64,000 nucleotides of DNA from JAKIYB01 sp964590255. Its GTDB lineage: Bacteria > Armatimonadota > Hebobacteria > CAIYQO01. The notes below the pieces were generated by a model, which was not told the origin of the DNA, made no database searches, and was given only the letters and a program-made list of their open reading frames with translations. Shown here in pieces: positions 38,081 through 45,029 of this stretch; within the stretch, counting starts at the first letter, position 1; every line of letters starts with the position of its first letter. Location of the stretch: the NCBI GenBank assembly GCA_964590255.1, contig CAZPYA010000008.1, forward strand, positions 19,216 to 83,215, in the 5' to 3' direction. A program made the position numbers and the translations under genes.

Positions 38081-38976
38081 TCACTCCTCCGGCAGCTTAA
38101 CCATCAGCTCAGCCAGCGTGACCAGGTCCATCAGGTTGTGGCGGATGATCTGTGCCAGTTGGCCGGCGTGGCCGGTGCGGACGAAGGCGTGGTAGGCCTC
38201 CGGGATATCGGCACCGGGGATGTCACCTACGCGCGCGGGGCGGCCGCAGATGCAGTGCTCCAGCGTCTGCAGCTTGCAGTTCGGCACATGGCCCTTCCAG
38301 GCGCGGCGGCACTCGTGCAGCATGTCGAGGTGCGCGGCGTCCAGCGCGTAGGGCACAGCGCACGCGGCGGCGCGGGTGCGCACGTAGGGGATGTCAAAAC
38401 TTTTCCCATTGAAGCTCACCAGCAGGCGTTTATCGACCGCCAGGTCGAGGAAAAGCGCGGTGGCGGCGGCCTCCTCGCCGTAGTGGCGGGCCAGGTACTG
38501 GCGGATGACGAAGTCGCCGCCCTCCCAGGTCATGGCGCCGATGAGGAAGAGCGGCGAATGCGCCAGCCCGGTGGTCTCCAGGTCACGAAGAGCAATTCCT
38601 CGGCGCGGATGCCCTCCGCCCGGCAGCGCGTCAGCAACCTCGCCTGCAGCGCCGCACCGGACACGACATCGGGGAACGCCGTCCGCAGCGGCAGCCAGTG
38701 GCTGCCAAAAGCGTCCAGCTCGGTGGTGATGGTGTAGGCGGTGCCGTGGGGCGCCCGCGCCGTCTCGGCGCCGGGGATCGCCTCCTCCAGCACCGTCGCC
38801 GCGCCGGCCGTCACCAGCGGCAACGCCGGACGCGACGCCTGCACCTCGCGCCGGTAGACGATGGCGGGCGGCTCTTCCTTGTCAGGAGGCGCGATAGGCT
38901 CCGCCGGCGGCGAATACCGCAGCGGCCCGCCGTTCAGCGCCTCCAGTCGTTTCAGTAGATCGCGTGATGTGCCCAC
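38081..38976 (-). pseudogene. YprB/MrfB-like RNase H-fold exonuclease, frameshifted
   Basis: Two overlapping minus-strand frames together encode one protein. The first (38976 to 38530) covers residues 1-148 and ends in the wrong frame just after EELLF; the second reads DLETTGLAHSPLF and continues to 38081. The junction near 38586 needs one extra base to restore the frame. The joined protein, about 295 residues, has the DEDD exonuclease residues: Asp and Glu in DLETTG, Asp in SFNGKSFDIPYV, and Asp in HNLMDLVTL. YprB (MrfB) partners MrfA in mitomycin lesion repair. Sequencing error, real loss, or frameshifting cannot be separated here. The start is GTG at 38976 with four heptamers just upstream. 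Confidence 0.8.
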
Positions 38977-38984
38977 GGTGTTGC

Positions 38985-39012
38985 GTCCAGAGTCCAGAGT
39001 CCAGCGTCCGGG
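38985..39012. repeat. Four tandem heptamers (GTCCnnn)
   Basis: GTCCAGA, GTCCAGA, GTCCAGC and GTCCGGG stand back to back, 8 bases upstream of the GTG start of the YprB-like gene. Confidence 0.85.
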
Positions 39013-39018
39013 GTGGAT

Positions 39019-39077
39019 GACTACCCCCCGGCGACTACCCCCACATTTTTACACTTTTTTCCAAAAAGGGGGTAGTC
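39019..39077. repeat. GACTACCCCC repeats, direct and inverted
   Basis: GACTACCCCC occurs at 39019-39028 and 39033-39042, and its complement GGGGGTAGTC at 39068-39077. The second and third copies can form a hairpin whose loop is A/T-rich (ATTTTTACACTTTTTT). Function unknown. Confidence 0.75.
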
Positions 39078-39154
39078 AATTCCAGGTTCCGTGGCCGGCG
39101 GGACGGTAATGGATAGTTTATTTATTATAGCTAAGTATAAGATGCCGAGTCACC

Positions 39155-39279
39155 GGGCGGGCGAGTGTCCTCACGAGCCGACTCCGGGTGGATGTTTGGT
39201 CTGTCGTATTCTACTATAGAGTGCTCACGACGGATTAGACATCCCCCCGGAGTCGGCTCGTGAGGACACTCGCCCGCCC
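39155..39279. repeat. 33-bp arm fold-back element
   Basis: Arms at 39155-39187 and 39247-39279 are perfectly complementary over 33 bases (core GGGCGAGTGTCCTCACGAGC). The 59-base middle adds an imperfect GGATGT/ACATCC pair and a GTCGT/ACGAC stem. It lies in the 470-base non-coding gap 38977-39446, where I see no gene. A smaller GCCGGTG/CACCGGC hairpin follows near 39320. Confidence 0.85.
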
Positions 39280-39446
39280 ATATTGATCGGTCATGGCGCT
39301 AAAACTTTCACCCCGTATGCCGGTGAGGACACCGGCGTTCCCAATACTGGTGGCAGTATTGCAGATTTAACGGTTGTTGTCAAGCATATGTTTGGGTATT
39401 ATCAGAACCTTGATTTGAAGGAGTGCAGGATTTGTTTGATTCGGAA

Positions 39447-40949
39447 TCAGGCGTGAAGTTGGCGTTCAAGGTCGGTCGCGCCGTCCTCGTCGGCCACCAG
39501 GAAGCTGTAGCGCGCCTCCTGCCCGTCCACCCCCATCACCCGCAGCAGCAGTTGCCGGCCGATGCGGCGGCACTCCAGCAAGTCATAACGCATGAATCTC
39601 ACCTCGCGGCCGAAGCAGAAGGGGAGGACCATGTTGATGAGCATGCGCAGCAGCAAGGCCATGCCAACCGCGGTGATGGTGGGGATGATGATGTGGAAGG
39701 CGAGATCGGTATCCGGCAGGTAGATCGACAGCAGCTTATCCGCGAGAAAGGCAAGGAAGATACCGGCGATTATCGTGACGATCAACACGCCGCGCCCGGT
39801 CAAGGCGGTATCCATGCGCTTGCCGGTGAGGATGATGGCGCTGCCGTCGACGGTGGCGGTGCCGTGGCCGAAGAAGCCGGACAGATCGATGGGCTGATAC
39901 GGTGGCACATGCAGTTGATATACGTGATCCTGTTGGTTCTCCGGGGCATTCAATACCTGCCAGACAGCATCGGCATCATCTTTTTCAGCCGCGAGGAGCG
40001 CACGGTGCCACTGTCCATCCGCACACCGCAGCAGAAAGGTGATCTTTTGTTCGAAGCGTCGCATGTCGAGGATGCCGTCAGGCTCGATGGTTTCCTGGTA
40101 TGGGTGGTATTGCGCAGAAATACTTTTCATACCAGAACTGATGCACACCGCAAAGCCGGCAAAGCCACATATCATGATCAGCAATCCCAACAACCAGTTT
40201 TGACCCGAGGAGATAATTTCTGCGCCAAGGATCATTGAACCGAACACTAACAGATACGCACCGAGAATTAGACCAGTAAATAAAAGTGTTCGTTTCTTAT
40301 CCTCTTGATACCGATATCCCTCTAGCCATACTGAGCCTAGTTTGCTGATAAGCTTGACCGATGCACCGGAAGAGCGAAGACCATTTTTATATGATATATG
40401 CAATCCATTCGCTGGCAAATCTAATCCGAGAGTGATGTCGAATACACTCTCATCGCCGGATGTCTCACCACACAGCAAGCCTTCGATTCGTTCCGCATCG
40501 AGGGGGCTTTCAGGGTAGAAGATTATCTGCTGGATGCCTTGTTCACCTCGCGCTTCGATAATCAGCTCTCGCGTGTCTCGCAATACACTCACAATAGAAC
40601 TCTTCGCTGTCGAGAACTGATATCGCCGAAGTCGAAGATCCTTGAGAATCGGGAAGATACTGACGAGCAGGAGAAACCCAAAAAACGTTGCGGGGTGTCG
40701 CGTTATGACAATACTTAAAGATATAATCGACAATACGACGACCAGCCAGGTTATGCCAAATACCCACATACCGAGCGGTGTCCGCTCGAAATCCTGTATC
40801 TTCGGCCAGAGTGTGCCTATCCACTCCACCATCACCCGCTCTCCCTCGAAGCGAATCGTCCCCTTTTCGCCGCCGAGGAGGGCGCCGTCGATGCCGTGGG
40901 TAATGCGGTAGGCCTGCGAGTGTGTTTCCGTGCTGAATATCTGCTTCAT
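39447..40949 (-). CDS. Uncharacterised multi-pass membrane protein
   Basis: A 500-residue protein with about six hydrophobic segments in three pairs: near 60-105, 225-275 and 375-430. Between them are soluble, beta-rich stretches; short matches (GEKGTIRFEGERVMV near the N-terminus and GTATVDGSAIILTGKRM near 365) hint at repeated PH-like units. I do not recognise a family. I chose the ATG at 40949 (MKQIF) with GAGG upstream. Codon and base use in the central part (about 40200-40700) look less GC-rich than in the flanking genes, which would fit foreign origin or relaxed selection. The downstream neighbour on the same strand is the broken YprB-like gene, beyond the fold-back elements. Confidence 0.6.
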   Translation of the reverse strand: MKQIFSTETHSQAYRITHGIDGALLGGEKGTIRFEGERVMVEWIGTLWPKIQDFERTPLGMWVFGITWLVVVLSIISLSIVITRHPATFFGFLLLVSIFPILKDLRLRRYQFSTAKSSIVSVLRDTRELIIEARGEQGIQQIIFYPESPLDAERIEGLLCGETSGDESVFDITLGLDLPANGLHISYKNGLRSSGASVKLISKLGSVWLEGYRYQEDKKRTLLFTGLILGAYLLVFGSMILGAEIISSGQNWLLGLLIMICGFAGFAVCISSGMKSISAQYHPYQETIEPDGILDMRRFEQKITFLLRCADGQWHRALLAAEKDDADAVWQVLNAPENQQDHVYQLHVPPYQPIDLSGFFGHGTATVDGSAIILTGKRMDTALTGRGVLIVTIIAGIFLAFLADKLLSIYLPDTDLAFHIIIPTITAVGMALLLRMLINMVLPFCFGREVRFMRYDLLECRRIGRQLLLRVMGVDGQEARYSFLVADEDGATDLERQLHA

Positions 40950-41002
40950 GCATGTATCCTCGGGATTATTATAGCCCAAACGCATGGTGGCAGCCAGAGC
41001 GG

Positions 41003-41081
41003 TGGGGCGGTTTGCCCGCGGCCCACCCCATTGAGGGGTGGGCCGCGGGTTATGCGGATTGGAAATCCGCGCTCCCAGGGT
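41003..41081. repeat. Palindrome cluster with GCGGATT unit
   Basis: A 15-bp stem (41015-41029 with 41035-41049, CCCGCGGCCCACCCC) is followed by GCGGATT-GGA-AATCCGC at 41054-41070 and GCTCCCAGGG. It starts right after the stop codon of the minus-strand gene 41082-42983. Confidence 0.85.
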
Positions 41082-42983
41082 TTACTCGGTGTCGGGTTCC
41101 AGGGTGCGCAGGTAGGCGTGGAGTTTTTCCAGGCGGGCGGTGAGAACGCCGGGGGCGTCGTCGCGGTGGCGCTGCATGATGGCGATGCGCTGCTTGAGGT
41201 GGTTGACGAAGCTGGGGCCGGGAATATCGGGCATGGCATCGGAGTAGAAGGCGGTGAGGAAACGCTCGTGGCAGCCGTCGAGGAGGGCGATGAGCGCCTC
41301 GGTAACGGCGATTTCGTCGTCGATGATGGCGGGCAGCGGCCGCCCGCTGCCCTGCCCCGCGCCGGGCACGATGTAGCGGCCGGCCTCGAACCAGTTGTAG
41401 GAGGAGCGCATCCAGAGCTGGAAGCAGCGGATGTGGTCGCGCTGGTGCGCCAGCACCGCCGCCGCGTCGCCGGTCGCCTGCACCCCCTCCAGCAGGGCGA
41501 TAGCCTGTTCCAGCGCCGGAAAGAGTTCGCTCTCGTAGAGGGTGTGCAGCACGTAGTCGCGCACCGCTTCGTCGTCCTGGTGCGGCACGTAATAGCCGAA
41601 GCCGTTCGTCCGCTCCAGGTCGTCAAGCATGGTGGTGCGGTAGTATGCGCGCTCTGCGGGCGCCAGGCGCTCCAGGTCGGGCACCAACGGGCCGGGCAGC
41701 GCGTCCTTCATGCCGGTAAACGAGTGTGCCCACAGCGGCCGGGTGGTGATGGCGCGGTCGCACAGCCGCCACGCCTCGTAGAGCGCGTCGGCGTGCGCCT
41801 CGCCGGCCCACGCGACGGTGAGGCGCCGCACCAGCGTCTCCGCGTCGGCGGTGATGTCGTCATTCGCCGCCCGCAGCGCCGCCATGTTGGCATCCCACGG
41901 CACCAGCTCCTTCGGGCTGATGCGCCCCCACAGCGACAGCCGTGTAGCGCCCAGCCGGGCATTGTCTTTCATGAGGCGGATCGTTTCAAAGGGGTGCGGC
42001 GTGTAGCGGAGCGGGCGCGGGTAGTCGTAGGTGGGCAATTCGGCGTGCACGATGGGCGATTTGCCGCCGGCCGCCGCCACGTCAAAGCGGGCTTGCATAT
42101 CGGCGAAACGCTCGGCCCGCGCCGCGTCGCGGTCCAGTGACGCCGGGTCGCGCATCGCCTGGTGATACCCCCACTGCTCCTCCAGCCCGCCTTCCCAGTC
42201 ATAGAGACCATAAACGGAGCCGACCACGCCCTCGGGGGCGATTTTGAGGATGCGTGCGCGCAATTCGGGCGAGAAGCCGGAGGTGAGGTTGACGCTGAAC
42301 TCGGGGTTCACCTTCCGCCCCTCCTCCAACAGCAGCGTGAGGAAATTCATCGCCCGCCGCTCGATGGGGTAGCGCCGGTTGAAGCCCGCGCCGTTGGGCC
42401 CGGCGTAGGTGTCCGGGTTGTAGTCGAAGCCGCTGCCGCTGTCGCTGGTGAAGATGCTGGCCATCGCCAGGTCGGGCGCCAGCGCCATCATCGTCGCCAT
42501 CATCTCGCGGTAGTGCGCCTGCACCTCCGCCAGGTCGGTACACAGCGCGTAGAGCGGCCGCGTGCTGCAGGTGGGGTTATCCACCCGCGGCCCGCGCAGC
42601 GTGGGGTGCTTTTGGAAGAAGCGCTCGGGCACGAAGCGCGGCTCGCACAGGTAGAGCATGGGCGTGATGCCGTGCTGACGCGCCGCCGCCGCGAAGCGCA
42701 GCAGACAGCGGCGGTTGCGCTCCAGGTATAGCTCGGGGTAGAGTCCGCGATTCAGTGCGCTGGCGACGAATAGATCGAGCGGCGGCCCGAAATTGGCGAA
42801 GCTGAGGTAGAAGTTATCCGGCTGGCTGATCGTCTCCGGGTGCATCAGGTCGGGCAGGTGGTTCACCTGCACATGGGTGATGCCCGCCTGTGCCATGGTG
42901 GCCATGAAGCGGTCGACGGCGTCGTCGGTGGGCTCGAAGGGCAGCAGGTTCGGGTAGCAGACGAAGGTGGTGAATGCAGGCAT
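41082..42983 (-). CDS. TIM-barrel protein of unknown family (sugar-active?)
   Basis: A 633-residue cytoplasmic protein. The N-terminal 400 residues read as a TIM barrel: GITHVQVNHL (strand 1), HGITPMLYLCEPRF (strand 3), MASIFTSDSGSGFDY (strand 4) and SVNLTSGFSPEL (strand 5). A helical region follows (about 410-633). Similar layouts are found in glucuronidase- and hexosaminidase-like hypothetical glycosidases, but I cannot name the family. Asp and Glu residues at strand ends (CEPRF, TSDSG) are possible catalytic residues. GAGGAG lies upstream of the ATG. It stands alone on its strand. Confidence 0.5.
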   Translation of the reverse strand: MPAFTTFVCYPNLLPFEPTDDAVDRFMATMAQAGITHVQVNHLPDLMHPETISQPDNFYLSFANFGPPLDLFVASALNRGLYPELYLERNRRCLLRFAAAARQHGITPMLYLCEPRFVPERFFQKHPTLRGPRVDNPTCSTRPLYALCTDLAEVQAHYREMMATMMALAPDLAMASIFTSDSGSGFDYNPDTYAGPNGAGFNRRYPIERRAMNFLTLLLEEGRKVNPEFSVNLTSGFSPELRARILKIAPEGVVGSVYGLYDWEGGLEEQWGYHQAMRDPASLDRDAARAERFADMQARFDVAAAGGKSPIVHAELPTYDYPRPLRYTPHPFETIRLMKDNARLGATRLSLWGRISPKELVPWDANMAALRAANDDITADAETLVRRLTVAWAGEAHADALYEAWRLCDRAITTRPLWAHSFTGMKDALPGPLVPDLERLAPAERAYYRTTMLDDLERTNGFGYYVPHQDDEAVRDYVLHTLYESELFPALEQAIALLEGVQATGDAAAVLAHQRDHIRCFQLWMRSSYNWFEAGRYIVPGAGQGSGRPLPAIIDDEIAVTEALIALLDGCHERFLTAFYSDAMPDIPGPSFVNHLKQRIAIMQRHRDDAPGVLTARLEKLHAYLRTLEPDTE

Positions 42984-43122
42984 CGCTGGCTCCTCACAGG
43001 TGTTACCCCCTGTATTGCCCGCCGGACGAAAAAATACCTTCTCATCTTAACTTGTTTGGCAGGAAAACGCCGAAAAAGAGGGGTATCAATGGAACGGTGA
43101 ACAATACAAAAGGAGGTATCCA

Positions 43123-43629
43123 ATGGCTCTGCGTGAGAGTTTGCTGATGGAGATGCAATTTGAGGCCGAGAGCACCCGCGAAACGCTGCGGCGTGTGCCC
43201 GCCGACAGGCTGGACTGGCAGCCGCACGCGAAATCCGCCACCATGGGCTGGCTGGCCGCCCACCTGGCGAATATCGCCACCTGGGGCGCGATGACGCTGG
43301 CCAGCACCGAGCTGGACCTGGCGTCGCCGGAGATGCACCAGCGCACCGCCATCCCCGACACGCCCGCCGAGATCCTTGCCAATTTCGAGACGAACCTGGC
43401 CGCCTTCCGCGACGCGCTCAGTGCCGCCACCGATGAGCAACTGCTGACGCCGTGGACGCTGCGCGCCGGCGAGAAGACCTTTTTCACCATGCCGCGCGTC
43501 GGCGTGCTGCGCATGATGATTTTCAGCCACGCCGTGCATCATCGCGCCCAACTCGGCGTCTACCTGCGCCTCAACGACGTGCCGGTGCCGTCGATCTACG
43601 GCCCATCGGCGGACGAGAGCTCGATGTAG
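43123..43629 (+). CDS. DinB_2/YfiT-like putative metal-dependent protein
   Basis: A 168-residue four-helix bundle of the DinB/YfiT superfamily (unrelated to DNA polymerase IV). The metal-binding His triad is visible: His47 (LAAHLANI), His136 and His140 in SHAVHHRAQLG. Members act in bacillithiol or mycothiol-dependent detoxification or have unknown roles. A very strong AAAAGGAGGT ribosome site precedes the ATG. The gene stands alone, upstream of an inverted repeat at 43661-43696. Confidence 0.85.
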   Translation: MALRESLLMEMQFEAESTRETLRRVPADRLDWQPHAKSATMGWLAAHLANIATWGAMTLASTELDLASPEMHQRTAIPDTPAEILANFETNLAAFRDALSAATDEQLLTPWTLRAGEKTFFTMPRVGVLRMMIFSHAVHHRAQLGVYLRLNDVPVPSIYGPSADESSM

Positions 43630-43660
43630 GCAGCCGGCGGCGGCATACTCGACAATCACC

Positions 43661-43696
43661 GGCATCTCCGGTATGATGAGTCGTACCGGAGATGCC
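43661..43696. promoter_or_regulatory. 13-bp inverted repeat upstream of secreted orphan
   Basis: GGCATCTCCGGTA (43661-43673) pairs with 43684-43696 across a 10-base loop. It overlaps a TATGAT that could be a -10 box with TCGACA about 16 bases upstream. No T-run follows, so an operator or RNA hairpin is more likely than a terminator. Confidence 0.45.
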
Positions 43697-43750
43697 CCTT
43701 CCCGGGACGTGCGGAAGGTATTTTATCCATTTCATTCGCGAGGATGCGTC

Positions 43751-44959
43751 ATGCACGGGTCGTTGTCGCGCGCCGGTTGGTGCGTATGGCTGCTGATAAT
43801 CGCCTGCATCGGTGGGGTGTGCGCCGATGATTCCCCCAAACCCACGCCCGAATGGGCGCGCGGCCCCTCGCCGGAAATTCTCCCGCACCAGACCAGCACT
43901 CGCCAGGAGCTGTGCCGCATCCGCGTCATCAACACCGTCGGCGGGCTCATCACCGGCTCGCGCGACGAAGGCAAAACCTGGGAGATGCTAGGTTCGGTGC
44001 AGGTGCCCGCCAACGCGCTGGCCGACCGCGGGTATACCGCCGGCAAGTGGGCCACGCCCGGCGCCGTCGCCGCCTCGGCGGTGAACAGCATCCACATCTG
44101 CACCGGCCACGGTGACAAGGGTGAGGATTTCCTCTTCTCCCTGTGCCCGAAAGAGCTGATGACCGACGCCGGCATGCGCCTGCAGTCTTTCGTCACCAAA
44201 AATTCCGGCATCTTCACCGACATTCCCGGCGGCACCGGCCCCTTCGGCGGGTTCTGGTCGCCCGCCCCCGGCAATCCCATCGCGCTGGAGCAGAACAACG
44301 AGCTGATACCATTGCCGAAGGCTTACGCGCCACGGGTGGGCGACGTGCTGGTGCTGCGCGTGCTGGTGCCGCTGGACCTGCCGAAGGCACTCGTCTTCGA
44401 GAACCGCTTCAGCGGCCTTATCACCGAGGTAGACTGGGAAGACCGCGAGAAGGTCATCGGACAGGTGCTGCAGCCGGTGGTGGGGATCGGCCGTTTTTAC
44501 GGCAGCCAGTACGCCGACACCGGCGCGTTGCGCGCCAACCACAGCGGCGTCATCTGCATCTCCGTCTCGCCCCGCGGCCAACTCGGCGGCTTCCAGATCA
44601 TCCCCAAAGGCCACGCCATGTCGCCGGAGATGATCAACGCCCGCCACCTGACGCAGTGGATGGTGGTCGGCCCGCTGGACGCCCGCGCGCCGTCGTGGGA
44701 GGGCGTGGCCCCGCTCTATCGCGACTACCTGCGCCCATGCACCGTCGTCGGCGGCGAGAGCGTCTTCGCTGAAATCCGCGTGAAAGACGGCCCCTGGCAG
44801 CCTATCCCGCCCATGGGCTTTCCCGCCAGTGACGCCATCCCGCTGCCTGCCTGGGCGGACATGGCCCTGGAGCGCGTCACCCACATCCGCATCAACTTCC
44901 CCCGCCCGCTGGCCCCCATGCCGGCGGCGCTGATTCACGCGCAGCGGACGAATCCGTAG
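43751..44959 (+). CDS. Secreted protein of unknown function
   Basis: A 402-residue exported protein; residues 1-25 are a signal peptide ending in GGVCA. The start at 43751 is preceded by GAGGATG and gives the signal sequence. The mature protein has YTAGKWATPG, GPFGGFWSPAPG and GVICISVSPRGQLGGFQIIP, and looks beta-rich. I do not recognise a domain. Phrases such as QWMVVGPLDARAPSWEGVAPLYRDYL may be a surface or binding region. It ends convergently with pfp across a shared terminator. Confidence 0.6.
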   Translation: MHGSLSRAGWCVWLLIIACIGGVCADDSPKPTPEWARGPSPEILPHQTSTRQELCRIRVINTVGGLITGSRDEGKTWEMLGSVQVPANALADRGYTAGKWATPGAVAASAVNSIHICTGHGDKGEDFLFSLCPKELMTDAGMRLQSFVTKNSGIFTDIPGGTGPFGGFWSPAPGNPIALEQNNELIPLPKAYAPRVGDVLVLRVLVPLDLPKALVFENRFSGLITEVDWEDREKVIGQVLQPVVGIGRFYGSQYADTGALRANHSGVICISVSPRGQLGGFQIIPKGHAMSPEMINARHLTQWMVVGPLDARAPSWEGVAPLYRDYLRPCTVVGGESVFAEIRVKDGPWQPIPPMGFPASDAIPLPAWADMALERVTHIRINFPRPLAPMPAALIHAQRTNP

Positions 44960-44974
44960 TGCTGACCACGCAAA

Positions 44975-45004
44975 ACCGCGCGCTGCACATTGGCAGCGCG
45001 CGGT
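44975..45004. terminator. Bidirectional terminator between secreted orphan and pfp
   Basis: A 12-bp stem (ACCGCGCGCTGC with its complement, loop ACATTG) is followed by TCGTTTCGTTT on the plus strand and TTTT on the minus strand. Confidence 0.85.
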
Positions 45005-45029
45005 CGTTTCGTTTAGCAGGTTCCGCGGC

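Noticed and set aside
43123..43629. DNA-damage-inducible DinB polymerase
   Set aside because: This is the unrelated DinB_2/YfiT four-helix metal-binding fold; the polymerase IV gene is at 19784.
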